Source of the DNA: Oscillospiraceae bacterium | GTDB taxonomy: Bacteria; Bacillota; Clostridia; Oscillospirales; Ruminococcaceae | Direction: 5' to 3' | Assembly (NCBI GenBank): GCA_003512525.1 | Contig: DOQG01000069.1 | Span: 1-33,046 of the forward strand | Length of the DNA stretch: 33,046 nucleotides | Part shown: one piece after another, positions 24,970 to 32,818 of the stretch | How the letters are laid out: each line of letters begins with the position of its first letter | Position numbering within the stretch: position 1 is the first letter of the stretch | Notes under the pieces: generated by a model | What the model saw: only the letters and a program-made list of their open reading frames with translations | Database searches by the model: none | What the model was told of the DNA's origin: nothing | Translations under genes and position numbers: made by a program

Positions 24970-25524
24970 TTAAACTGTCATTATCTCTTTTTCTTTTGCG
25001 GTTGCAGCAGCGTCCATTTCATCACAGTACTTATCTGTGAGCTTCTGAACGTCCTTTTCGCAACTCTTGAGATCGTCCTCGGTTATTTCATTGTTCTTCT
25101 TCATAGCCTTGAACTTTTCCATAGCATCACGGCGAACATTGCGTACAGCTACCTTGCCTTCCTCGGCGATCTTCTTTACCTGCTTGCAAAGCTCTTTTCT
25201 TCTTTCCTCTGTAAGCTGGGGGAATGTGATGCGTATAGCCTTACCGTCATTTGTAGGAGTAATTCCGATATCGCTTGCAAGGATAGCCTTTTCGATAGAC
25301 TTCAGCGTTGAAGCGTCCCAGGGCGTGATAACGAGCACTCTTGCTTCCGAAACAGCTACAGCCGCCATAGCGTTTATCTGTGTAGGAGCACCGTAATAGT
25401 CAACGGTAACTTTGTCTAAAACCGCAGGATTTGCTCTGCCTGCGCGGATCGAAGCGTACTCTGTTTCAACAGAAGCCACGCACTTGCCCATTTTGTCCTT
25501 AGCGGTATTGATTACGTCTTTCAT
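24970..25524 (-). CDS. frr: Ribosome recycling factor
   Basis: Works with EF-G to split post-termination ribosomes. The 184 residues are the family's usual length, with the coiled three-helix bundle (RAGRANPAVLDKV, KSIEKAILASDIGITPTNDG, RKELCKQVKKIAEEGKVAVRNVRRDA) and the C-terminal helix ending in KEKEIMTV. The gap to pyrH is 39 bases and it is part of the conserved pyrH-frr-uppS-cdsA order. Confidence 0.98.
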   Translation of the reverse strand: MKDVINTAKDKMGKCVASVETEYASIRAGRANPAVLDKVTVDYYGAPTQINAMAAVAVSEARVLVITPWDASTLKSIEKAILASDIGITPTNDGKAIRITFPQLTEERRKELCKQVKKIAEEGKVAVRNVRRDAMEKFKAMKKNNEITEDDLKSCEKDVQKLTDKYCDEMDAAATAKEKEIMTV

Positions 25525-25563
25525 GGTAAATTTCCTTTCGGGTATATATTATCGTTTTATTAT

Positions 25564-26283
25564 TTACTTATCGCTTACCACAGTACCTATCTTCGCGCCC
25601 ATTACAGCATCAAAGATATTATCGGGTCTGCTGAGATCGAATACAAGGATAGGTGTCTTATTCTCACGGCACATAGCGGCAGCTGCGCTGTCCATGACTT
25701 TAAGGCTCTGGACAAGTATCTGCTGGTGTGTGAGCGAATCGTACTTCACTGCATCGTCATACTTATGAGGATCCTTATCGTAGATGCCGTCAACCATAGT
25801 TGCCTTGAGAAGTATATCGGCATTTATCTCGGCCGCTCTCAGCGCGGCTGCACTGTCGGTCGAGAAAAACGGACTTCCCGTACCGCAACCGAATATTACT
25901 ATTCTGCCCTTTTCAAAATGTCTTACTGCTTTCTGTCTGATATACGGCTCAGCGATCTGTTTCATATCTATGGCTGTCTGTACGCGCACCGCACAACCAA
26001 GACCTTCGAGCACGTCTGCTACAGCAAGCGCATTCATAGCGGTAGCAAGCATACCTATATGGTCAGCTCTTACTCTGTCCATATTCTCGCTTGAACGTCC
26101 TCTCCAATAGTTGCCGCCTCCGACAACTATACCTATCTCTGTGCCAACATCATAGCACTTCTTGATGCTCTTGCATATCTCGGTAACTGTCGGCATATCA
26201 AGTCCCATCTTCTTGTCACCTGCAAGCGCTTCACCGCTGAGCTTTAAAAGTATTCTTTTATACTTTGGCTGATTTTCGGACAT
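25564..26283 (-). CDS. pyrH: Uridylate kinase PyrH
   Basis: Phosphorylates UMP to UDP, the bacterial amino-acid-kinase type. The ATG at 26283 gives 239 residues, starting MSENQPKYKRILLKLSGEAL; AAGGA lies upstream, and longer in-frame starts would overlap hom. Family marks are LKLSGEALAG, VVGGGNYWRG, DHIGMLATAMNALA, the GTGSPFFSTDSAAALRA loop and the C-terminal GTVVS. It lies 31 bases after hom. Confidence 0.97.
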   Translation of the reverse strand: MSENQPKYKRILLKLSGEALAGDKKMGLDMPTVTEICKSIKKCYDVGTEIGIVVGGGNYWRGRSSENMDRVRADHIGMLATAMNALAVADVLEGLGCAVRVQTAIDMKQIAEPYIRQKAVRHFEKGRIVIFGCGTGSPFFSTDSAAALRAAEINADILLKATMVDGIYDKDPHKYDDAVKYDSLTHQQILVQSLKVMDSAAAAMCRENKTPILVFDLSRPDNIFDAVMGAKIGTVVSDK

Positions 26284-26314
26284 ACTGTTTTTCCTTTCAA
26301 AGACAAATTTCAAA

Positions 26315-27538
26315 TCAATAATCAAGCACTCTTATGCGACCGAGCAGCTTATCTCCAAGCTTTGCGACAGCTTCGTTGCAAGCCTTTTCGCTGATTGCGG
26401 GAGTGATAAACGCAAGCTCGCCGACCGGAGCGTCTTTTCTAGTAAGATAAGTCACCTTACCGAACAGAGCTTCTGCCTCGTCCTTTGAAACACCGTTTAC
26501 ACGGATATAGTTTTCGAGAACGATCTTGTCTGTATCTTCAATGAAGTCCTGATCGCTGTCTTCCCAGTAAAGCGACTTACTTGAAGAGTTCATCTTCACT
26601 GCTATCACAACATCGGCTACGACCGCACTTGCTGTCGGGAGCTTACCTGCACCCTTACCGTAGAATACAACGTCGCCTGTAGAGTCACCTCGTACAAGGA
26701 TGGCGTTGAATACATCGTTAACGCCTGCGAGCTGGCTGTCCCCATGGATAAATGCGGGGCATACCATAACGGCGACCTTACCGTCCTCCTGTCTTGATGC
26801 CCAGCCGATAAGCTTTATTGAACCGCCGAAGTTTTCGCAGTATGCAACGTCCTCGGGAGTGATCTTTGTAATACCTTCAGTATGGATATTATCGGGATAA
26901 ACGTGCTTTCCGAATGAGAGAGAAGCAAGAATGCAGATCTTTCTGCAAGCATCGATACCATCAACATCGGCAGAAGGATTACGCTCCGCATAGCCAAGCT
27001 CCTGAGCCGTCTTTAACGCATCATCAAACGCCATATTATCGCGTATCATCTTCGTGAGTATGAAGTTTGTAGTACCGTTTAAGATACCTGCTATTTCATC
27101 TATGCGGTTAGCTGAAAGGCACTGGTGAAGCGGTCTTATGATCGGGATACCGCCGCCTACGCTCGCCTCAAAGAAGAAGTTTACACCCTTCTCATGCGCT
27201 ATCTTCAGAAGCTCTGCACCCTTCTTTGCAACAAGCTCCTTGTTTGATGTAACAACGCTCTTGCCTGCAAGAAGCGAAGACTTTACAAAGTCATATGACG
27301 GCTTTATTCCGCCGATAACCTCAACAACTACCGAAATTTCGGGGTCGTTCAGAATAATATTGAAATCCTTTACAAATTTGTCTTTATAAGGGCTGTCGGG
27401 AAAATCACGCAGATCCAGGATATACTTTATCTCTATCTCCTGACCGGCTTTCTTTAAAAGACCCGCCTTATTCTTCTCAATTACCTCGACTGTGCCCGAA
27501 CCTACGACACCATAGCCGAGAACTGCTATTTTTGCCAT
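26315..27538 (-). CDS. hom: Homoserine dehydrogenase
   Basis: Reduces aspartate semialdehyde to homoserine, leading to threonine and methionine. The 407-residue protein has the NAD(P) fold AVLGYGVVGSGT, the substrate domain with KELVAKKGAEL, EASVGGGIPI, GILNGTTNFIL and AERNPSADVDGIDACRK (with the catalytic Asp and Lys region), and a C-terminal ACT-like regulatory segment that is slightly shorter than in many Firmicute enzymes. It is the first gene behind a strong promoter and leads the row that continues into pyrH-frr-uppS-cdsA. Presence of hom at the head of this cluster is less usual. Confidence 0.96.
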   Translation of the reverse strand: MAKIAVLGYGVVGSGTVEVIEKNKAGLLKKAGQEIEIKYILDLRDFPDSPYKDKFVKDFNIILNDPEISVVVEVIGGIKPSYDFVKSSLLAGKSVVTSNKELVAKKGAELLKIAHEKGVNFFFEASVGGGIPIIRPLHQCLSANRIDEIAGILNGTTNFILTKMIRDNMAFDDALKTAQELGYAERNPSADVDGIDACRKICILASLSFGKHVYPDNIHTEGITKITPEDVAYCENFGGSIKLIGWASRQEDGKVAVMVCPAFIHGDSQLAGVNDVFNAILVRGDSTGDVVFYGKGAGKLPTASAVVADVVIAVKMNSSSKSLYWEDSDQDFIEDTDKIVLENYIRVNGVSKDEAEALFGKVTYLTRKDAPVGELAFITPAISEKACNEAVAKLGDKLLGRIRVLDY

Positions 27539-27583
27539 TGAAAACTATCCTCCGTTTTCTTTTGTTCGATTTATACGTTTTTA

Positions 27584-27612
27584 AGTATATCATGATTTCA
27601 TGCGGCTGTCAA
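27584..27612 (-). promoter_or_regulatory. Sigma-A promoter of hom and the downstream cluster
   Basis: Perfect -35 TTGACA (27612-27607), 17-base spacer, and -10 TATACT (27589-27584, 5 of 6 matches). The transcription start would be about 40 bases before the hom ATG, which has GGAGG nearby. Confidence 0.85.
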
Positions 27613-27890
27613 GAAAAAACGGCTATAACTCTTTTATTTGAAGCATAAAAAGAATTACCTCCATGCATCTTGCAAAAAAGCTTGCTTTTCTGAAAAGCGC
27701 CTGTACGTTATTCCTGTCCCGTTTATGACACTCTGATGGCTTTGCCTTGGCACAACTGTGATCGTATTTTGAGTTGCGTCACGTATCGACCTTGTCCGAC
27801 AGCTTGTATACAGCCTCGCAGAGATACAAAACCGACAGAGCCGCCAACGCCGAACGCCCATTTTTAAGTAAATCTTATACGATATAGCTG

Positions 27891-27919
27891 TTGACTATTT
27901 TGCCACTCCTTGATATAAT
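27891..27919 (+). promoter_or_regulatory. Sigma-A promoter of the surface-protein genes
   Basis: TTGACT (27891-27896, 5 of 6), 17-base spacer, and perfect TATAAT (27914-27919). Transcription would begin about 60 bases before the TTG start of the SH3-like gene. Confidence 0.85.
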
Positions 27920-27985
27920 AGTATACAGACTTTATAACTACAAATAAAGAAAATGCATATTCAACAAAAAAAGGAGTAAAAAATC

Positions 27986-28459
27986 TTGGGAAAATCGACC
28001 GATACACTCATAGGCATAGGCGGTGCATTATTATTGACATTCGCCGTCGTTATGTCTTTAAATTGCGTTGACACTTCTGACAGAGCAAATTTAATCAGCA
28101 ATAACAGCAAACCTGCTTCAGTGCCGAGCGTAACTACGTCAACAGCCGCAACGACCCCAAAACCGACCGCCACACCTTCAACTACAAAAGCACAGACTAC
28201 AGCTCCGGTTACTACAAAGGCTCCGGCTACCACTCCCGCAACGACTGCCGAACCTCTTGAATGGGCGGAAGACACAATAAGCGGCACAATGTATGTAAAT
28301 CAGAGCTGTTACAGCAGAAAAAGGGCAATAATGGGCTCGGACACTGTCAGAGCATATTCATACGGCGAAACCGTACAAGTTACCGCCATAACCGATACAG
28401 GCTATTACAAGCTTGATAACGGTGAATATATCCACGGAGATTATCTGAGTGAGAGCTGA
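27986..28459 (+). CDS. Membrane-anchored SH3-like domain protein
   Basis: The 157-residue protein has an N-terminal membrane segment (about 8-26), a Thr/Pro/Ala/Lys linker (about 42-90) and a C-terminal domain (about 98-157) resembling bacterial SH3 modules (TMYVNQSCY, GETVQVTAITDTGYYKL, YIHGDYLS), which often bind peptidoglycan. The start is TTG at 27986, supported by AAGGAG nine bases upstream. A Cys at position 27 follows the hydrophobic core but does not fit a lipobox well, so the segment is more likely an uncleaved anchor. It is first of three exported proteins in the same direction. The domain call is by pattern only. Confidence 0.75.
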   Translation: MGKSTDTLIGIGGALLLTFAVVMSLNCVDTSDRANLISNNSKPASVPSVTTSTAATTPKPTATPSTTKAQTTAPVTTKAPATTPATTAEPLEWAEDTISGTMYVNQSCYSRKRAIMGSDTVRAYSYGETVQVTAITDTGYYKLDNGEYIHGDYLSES

Positions 28460-28557
28460 CTCTGATATAACGCATTTCCCGGCATTTGATTTCTGTACGC
28501 AACACTGCCGTTATGCATTTAAAGCGCACGTTTTTTCACATATATCAAGGAGCTAAA

Positions 28558-29907
28558 TTGAATTATATCATAAACAGAAAAGTTCTCTGTGTTTTTCTTG
28601 CTTTTACAGTGATTTTGACGTTTTCTCTCACCTGCTTTGCCGAAAACGGCAGCAGCTCTTCCGATGACACTGCAAAAATGCCTGATAAGTGCTATGAACT
28701 TATCACCGGAGGTAATGAGGAATATTACTGCAATATCACAATAAACAACCGTTCCATACTGATAGACGGCTGTTACAAAAACGACCCTGTGACGAACATC
28801 ACCTTACAGAACTGCGGCACTGTTTCCTCCACTCTTAAAGTAAACGCAGACGGAACGTTCTCATCGGTACTTAACCCCTCTGAGCCAACCGGAAGCTCCG
28901 ACCGCATAGTGATCACGCTGAAGTCCGGCGCAAGACTGAGTTATCCTATAATGTACGATGATAACCGTTACTTTCCAGACAACAAACTGAGCGTACAAAA
29001 TCTTTCTGTGCTGGAAAAAACAGTCCCGACCTCCGCAAAGTCATGGGCAGGCTACGTTACCGATGAGCTGACGGAAGACAGCGTAAAGCAGACGCTTGAC
29101 GAAGTCGCGTATCTTGCAGATTACATTGCAGGCGACATAAAGGATAACTATAAAAAACTGGAAGCTATTTCAAAGTGGGTATCCGACAACATCTACTATG
29201 ACCGCGATGCGCGCGAAAGCTCGGTAACGCAATCCGAGATCTGTATAAAAAACGTTCTTAAGGAACGTAAAACCGTCTGTGTCGGCTATTCAGCGCTTTT
29301 CAGTGCGCTGTGTGAGGCACAGGGGATTTATGTTGTAAACGTTAAAGGGACAGTTACATCAGACACTGTTAAATATGACGATCTCGCTGACGGTCCTGTC
29401 AATCACGAGTGGTGCGCCGCAATGATAGACGACAAATGGATATGGGTCGACTGCGTGTGGGACAGCAATCTGAAATTTGAAAACAACGAGTTTAAATCCA
29501 TCGGTGCAAATACGCAGATGTATTTCGATATTTCACCGCTCGCGCTTTCGTTTGACCACTGTGCTTACCTTGCAGAAAAACGTTATTACTTCCGTACAGA
29601 CGAGTATTTCAGACAGTCGGAAGCAACCGTTCAAAGCACAGCCGAAACCACACCATCAGCTACAGACGTCCCCGCAAGCAGTACGGCATCCTCAACCGCT
29701 GTACAATCGACCGCTTCACCGGACACAAGCAAGCCGCAGACCTACACTGCCCCGGCAGATTATACTCCGGTAACAAGCGATATTCAGGCACAGGAAGAGC
29801 CCGTAAGCAACAATCTTATCTGGATAGCTGTGCTTTCTGTTGCGGTAGCAGTCGGGCTTGTGGTAGACATTGTCAATATTAAATGGATAAGAAAAAATAA
29901 GAAATAG
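28558..29907 (+). CDS. Exported transglutaminase-like protein with C-terminal anchor
   Basis: Probable extracellular thiol enzyme, protease or transpeptidase of the transglutaminase-core superfamily. The TTG at 28558 has a perfect AAGGAG five bases before it; other in-frame starts upstream do not. From there 449 residues: signal peptide ending near CFA-ENG, an N-terminal beta-rich region (about 40-160) that may be a binding domain, a transglutaminase core with Cys241 (TVCVGYSALF), His283 (VNHEWCAA) and Asp298 (WVDCVWD), a Ser/Thr/Ala-rich linker (about 357-410), and a C-terminal membrane helix (about 420-440) followed by basic KWIRKNKK. All three catalytic residues are present. Substrate unknown. 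Confidence 0.88.
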   Translation: MNYIINRKVLCVFLAFTVILTFSLTCFAENGSSSSDDTAKMPDKCYELITGGNEEYYCNITINNRSILIDGCYKNDPVTNITLQNCGTVSSTLKVNADGTFSSVLNPSEPTGSSDRIVITLKSGARLSYPIMYDDNRYFPDNKLSVQNLSVLEKTVPTSAKSWAGYVTDELTEDSVKQTLDEVAYLADYIAGDIKDNYKKLEAISKWVSDNIYYDRDARESSVTQSEICIKNVLKERKTVCVGYSALFSALCEAQGIYVVNVKGTVTSDTVKYDDLADGPVNHEWCAAMIDDKWIWVDCVWDSNLKFENNEFKSIGANTQMYFDISPLALSFDHCAYLAEKRYYFRTDEYFRQSEATVQSTAETTPSATDVPASSTASSTAVQSTASPDTSKPQTYTAPADYTPVTSDIQAQEEPVSNNLIWIAVLSVAVAVGLVVDIVNIKWIRKNKK

Positions 29908-29927
29908 CCTTGAAAAGGAAATCCGTT

Positions 29928-30914
29928 ATGAAAATAAAACTCATCGCCGCGGCTCTTATAACCGCACTCTGCCTATCCGGCTGTTCATCGGCGGCGACCT
30001 CATCGCAGTCCTCTGCCGAAGGCTCGACTCCGACAACTGCAAGCACCGACAGCACCTCCTCCGAGCCCGAAAGCAGCTTGTCAGATGAAACCACAGCTCC
30101 TGAGAACACAGGAACGTCTGTGCCCGAAACCTCAGCCGAAACTACAACTCCCGAGAGCATAGAAACATCTGCACCCGAAACCTCGGCTGAAACGACCGCT
30201 CAGACAGACGAAACAGTATCCTCTGCGCCTGAGAGCAGTGACACTGCAGACGGCGATACGGTAAAACGCATAGATTATGAGCTTGACCCCTCAAAGCCTA
30301 CGATCGCGATCACATTTGATGACGGTCCGAACACCACAACCACCATGGAAATACTTGATGTGCTTGAAAAATATCAGGTAAGAGCGTCATTTTTCCTTAT
30401 CGGAACAAATATAAACGATGAATCGACAAAGTCCGTAAAGCGTGCTTATGATCTCGGCTGTGATATTGAAAATCATTCCAAGACACACAGCTACATGGAC
30501 AAGATGACCGCCGATGATATAAAGGACGAGGTCGCATATGTAAACGACAAAGTAAAGGAGATCACAGGTACAACTCCTAAGTTCTTCCGCCCGCCTTACA
30601 TAGCCGTAAACAACACAATGTACGATAGCATTGACATGACATTTATAAGCGGACTAGGCTGTAACGACTGGGAAGACAGGATAACAGCGGACTACAGAGC
30701 ATTGTATCTGGAGAAAAAGGCCGCAGACGGTGTGATCTTCCTGCTCCACGATGCCGAGGGCAATTCAAAGACTGTCGAAGCACTCGACAAGGCGATCCCG
30801 ATACTTCTTGAAAAAGGCTTCCAGTTTGCAACTATAAGTGAGCTGTTTGAGCTCAAAGGCGTAGAGATCAGCGGAACGGACACCAATATCTACTCCGAGC
30901 TTAACGCACAGTAA
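29928..30914 (+). CDS. Polysaccharide deacetylase (NodB domain) lipoprotein
   Basis: Probable metal-dependent deacetylase of peptidoglycan or another cell-surface glycan (carbohydrate esterase family 4). The ATG at 29928 is preceded by AAAAGGAA, seven bases away. 328 residues: lipobox LSGC with Cys19, a long Ser/Thr/Glu/Pro linker (about 20-115) with repeated PETSAETT units, then the NodB domain with TFDDGP (129-134, catalytic base and metal Asp), HSKTH (183-187, metal histidines), RPPY (221-224) and LLHDAEG (His274). All five CE4 motif regions are present, so it should be active. Peptidoglycan deacetylation affects lysozyme resistance in Gram-positives; that role is inference. Confidence 0.92.
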   Translation: MKIKLIAAALITALCLSGCSSAATSSQSSAEGSTPTTASTDSTSSEPESSLSDETTAPENTGTSVPETSAETTTPESIETSAPETSAETTAQTDETVSSAPESSDTADGDTVKRIDYELDPSKPTIAITFDDGPNTTTTMEILDVLEKYQVRASFFLIGTNINDESTKSVKRAYDLGCDIENHSKTHSYMDKMTADDIKDEVAYVNDKVKEITGTTPKFFRPPYIAVNNTMYDSIDMTFISGLGCNDWEDRITADYRALYLEKKAADGVIFLLHDAEGNSKTVEALDKAIPILLEKGFQFATISELFELKGVEISGTDTNIYSELNAQ

Positions 30915-30978
30915 GACATCGGTAAGGCGAAGCCTTATTGACATACAGGAAAACGTAATATGAAAGGAATTTAAACCA

Positions 30979-31452
30979 ATGGTAATTATCGAAATGGAAA
31001 ACGGAAAAAAGATAAAGATAGAGCTTTATCCCGAAATCGCGCCTATCACCTGCGCAAACTTTGAAAAGCTCGTTAAGGAAGGCTTTTATGACGGACTTAT
31101 CTTTCACCGTGTAATCAGCGGCTTTATGATTCAGGGCGGCGACCCCGAGGGCACAGGCATGGGCGGCGCAAAGGAAAACATCAAGGGCGAATTTGCTCAG
31201 AACGGTGTAAAGAACGACCTGAAGCACACAAGAGGTGTTATCTCAATGGCGCGTTCGATGATGCCGGACAGCGCAAGCTCACAGTTCTTTATAATGCACA
31301 AGGACGCTCCTCATCTGGACGGCGGTTATGCCGCTTTCGGCAAGGTAGTTGACGGCATGGACGCAGTTGACGAAATTGCAGATACCGAGGTTGACTGGAA
31401 CGACAAACCCACAACTCCTCAGGTTATGAAGAGAGTTTATATCGAAGACTAA
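30979..31452 (+). CDS. Cyclophilin-type peptidyl-prolyl isomerase
   Basis: Catalyses cis-trans isomerisation of prolyl bonds. The 157 residues form a single cyclophilin domain without signal peptide, so it is cytoplasmic. Active-site marks are FHRVISGFMIQGGDP (Arg44, Phe49, Gln52), the SMARSMMPDSASSQFFIM segment and HLDGGYAAFGKVV. An AAAGGA site lies about ten bases before the ATG. It follows the deacetylase by 64 bases and is closed by a hairpin. Compared with standard cyclophilins the Trp in the cyclosporin-binding loop appears to be replaced (HLDGGYAAFG). Confidence 0.96.
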   Translation: MVIIEMENGKKIKIELYPEIAPITCANFEKLVKEGFYDGLIFHRVISGFMIQGGDPEGTGMGGAKENIKGEFAQNGVKNDLKHTRGVISMARSMMPDSASSQFFIMHKDAPHLDGGYAAFGKVVDGMDAVDEIADTEVDWNDKPTTPQVMKRVYIED

Positions 31453-31481
31453 CAGCGTTTAAACCACGCAAGGTTTACAGC

Positions 31482-31520
31482 ACAGGCTTCTGTATTATGC
31501 AGAGGCCTGTATTTATATTC
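31482..31520 (+). terminator. Terminator after the cyclophilin gene
   Basis: ACAGGCTTCTG (31482-31492) pairs with CAGAGGCCTGT (31500-31510) over 11 bp with one G-T pair and a 7-base loop, followed by ATTTATATTC. The T-run is interrupted, so efficiency may be moderate. It begins 29 bases after the stop codon. Confidence 0.65.
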
Positions 31521-31542
31521 GCAAATTTTTTTCTTAAAAAGC

Positions 31543-31573
31543 GTGACATTTATAAAAATATCCTGTCTTTATA
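31543..31573 (+). promoter_or_regulatory. Possible autoregulated promoter of the sigma gene
   Basis: GTGACATT (31543-31550) and CTGTCTTTATA (31563-31573) are spaced roughly like the -35 and -10 elements of an alternative-sigma promoter, the TGTC core resembling the CGTC of many ECF promoters. No standard sigma-A promoter is evident in the 153-base gap. An imperfect repeat AACAGGCTGTT follows. This is inference from spacing. Confidence 0.35.
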
Positions 31574-31605
31574 GGTGAACAGGCTGTTTAAAAAAATAAA
31601 AGGGA

Positions 31606-32175
31606 GTGAGCAATACGGAAGACAGCAGGATCATAGAATTATTCTTTGCAAGAGATGAAAAAGCGATATCAGAAACCCACGGCAAATACGGCAGATACTG
31701 TTACTCTATCGCCTACAACATACTTGCCGTGAATGAGGACTGCGAGGAGTGCGTAAACGATACGCTGATGAAGGCGTGGAATGCAATTCCGCCGCAGAAG
31801 CCGAAAAAGCTGTCGGCATTTCTCGGCAGGATAACACGCAACCTTTCGCTGAACAGATTCTTTGAGAAAACAGCAGATAAAAGAGGTTCGGGACAGACAG
31901 CCGCCGTTCTTGATGAGCTGGCTGAATGTGTATCGTCGGGTGTTACTACCGAAGATGTTTCGGACAACAACACACTAAGGCGCGCCCTCAACGATTTTCT
32001 CTTCTGCCTTGAACCCGAAAAACGTATTATCTTTATGCAGAGATACTGGTATATGATGCCGGTAAAGGCGATAGCCGCCGAGCATTCGTCTACCGAAAGC
32101 CGCATAAAGATGATACTTCTCAGAACCCGAAGCGAACTTAAGGAACATCTTATAAAGGAGGGTATAACGCTATGA
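31606..32175 (+). CDS. RNA polymerase sigma-70 family (ECF-like) factor
   Basis: A 189-residue two-domain sigma factor. Region 2 covers about residues 10-80 (YGRYCYSIAYNILAVNEDCEECVNDTLMKAWNAIPP, then LGRITRNLSLNRF), and region 4 about residues 125-180 (LEPEKRIIFMQRYWYMMPVKAIAAEHSSTESRIKMILLRTRSELKEHL) with its helix-turn-helix. No regions 1 or 3, hence ECF-like. The start is uncertain: GTG at 31606 is the only usable in-frame start after a stop at 31597, and the GGGAG site lies directly on it rather than at usual spacing. Its stop overlaps the next gene by ATGA, a common arrangement with an anti-sigma factor. Confidence 0.88.
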   Translation: MSNTEDSRIIELFFARDEKAISETHGKYGRYCYSIAYNILAVNEDCEECVNDTLMKAWNAIPPQKPKKLSAFLGRITRNLSLNRFFEKTADKRGSGQTAAVLDELAECVSSGVTTEDVSDNNTLRRALNDFLFCLEPEKRIIFMQRYWYMMPVKAIAAEHSSTESRIKMILLRTRSELKEHLIKEGITL

Positions 32176-32768
32176 AAGAAAAACGCTTACTGAATGAACT
32201 CGGCAACGTAAACGATGATTTCATCGAACAGGCAAAGCCGAAAATAAAAAGATACAGAAAAAAGCTGTATGCCGCTATAGGTTCGGTGGCGGCCGCGGCG
32301 GCAGTGTTTGTGGCAGTATTCGCAACCGGAAACGGTTTACTCAAAAATTCCGATAATGATTTCAACAATTCATCATCAGCAATCACAAACGAATCAACAA
32401 ACGAAACAACAGCTTTGGCGTACAGGAATATTAATATTTATTATCTGAACGGCTCAAGCACGGAAAAAACAACTAAATATCTTCCCTGCGACGCTAAAGT
32501 TATTTTTTCCGAGTGGAAAAAGCTCAATAGCATCGGCGATGATGTACGTTTTATCAAGTGCTTTATCAACAGCAACGGCAAAGAGGAAATCAACGAAAGC
32601 ACAGTCGGCTACATTGTCGGCGACAAAGCAACTCTTGAACTGACAATATCGAGTGATATAAAGAAATATTACGAAAAACACGGAGAAGAACCACTCCTCT
32701 CTTCTCTCAAAAAAACATTTACCGAATACTCGGACTTCTGCACCGATTATAAACTTATAATCAAATAA
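32172..32768 (+). CDS. Single-pass membrane protein, probable anti-sigma factor
   Basis: A 198-residue protein with a short cytoplasmic N-terminus (MKEKRLLNELGNVNDDFIEQ, then basic KPKIKRYRKK), one membrane helix (about 33-52, Ala/Val-rich) and an extracellular part starting with an Asn/Ser/Thr-rich stretch (60-82) and ending in a domain of about 110 residues I do not recognise. The ATGA overlap with the sigma gene, the topology, and the LGNVNDDFIEQA motif, seen in proteins paired with Clostridial ECF factors, point to an anti-sigma or sensor role. No zinc HxxxCxxC motif is present, so it would not be a ZAS-type anti-sigma factor. Confidence 0.78.
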   Translation: MKEKRLLNELGNVNDDFIEQAKPKIKRYRKKLYAAIGSVAAAAAVFVAVFATGNGLLKNSDNDFNNSSSAITNESTNETTALAYRNINIYYLNGSSTEKTTKYLPCDAKVIFSEWKKLNSIGDDVRFIKCFINSNGKEEINESTVGYIVGDKATLELTISSDIKKYYEKHGEEPLLSSLKKTFTEYSDFCTDYKLIIK

Positions 32769-32774
32769 ACAAAC

Positions 32775-32818
32775 AAAAGGCTGTAAACCGTCACAAGTTT
32801 ACAGCCTTTTGTTTTTTT
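32775..32818 (+). terminator. Strong terminator, bidirectional in appearance
   Basis: A perfect 14-bp stem AAAAGGCTGTAAAC/GTTTACAGCCTTTT with an 8-base loop (32789-32796), followed by GTTTTTTT. It starts 7 bases after the anti-sigma-like gene. The minus strand reads through the same hairpin into another T-rich tract, so it can also end the converging nuclease gene, whose stop codon lies in the loop. Confidence 0.92.

Larger units (their letters stand above)
27539..27985. other. Divergent promoter region with about 290 unexplained bases
   Basis: The gap holds a minus-strand promoter for hom at its left end and a plus-strand promoter for the SH3-like gene at its right end. The middle (about 27613-27890) has no convincing gene. 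A 68-codon minus frame from 27861 to 27655 has no known motif and no ribosome site. There is a near-perfect short palindrome GCTTTTCTGAAAAGC (27684-27698) and imperfect inverted repeats around CAACT/AGTTG. The GC content is higher than expected for a spacer, so it may be a decayed gene or an intergenic repeat. Confidence 0.5.

Noticed and set aside
27655..27861. 68-codon minus-strand frame in the spacer before hom
   Set aside because: Arg/Cys/Ser-rich composition, no ribosome site, no known motif; more likely non-coding.
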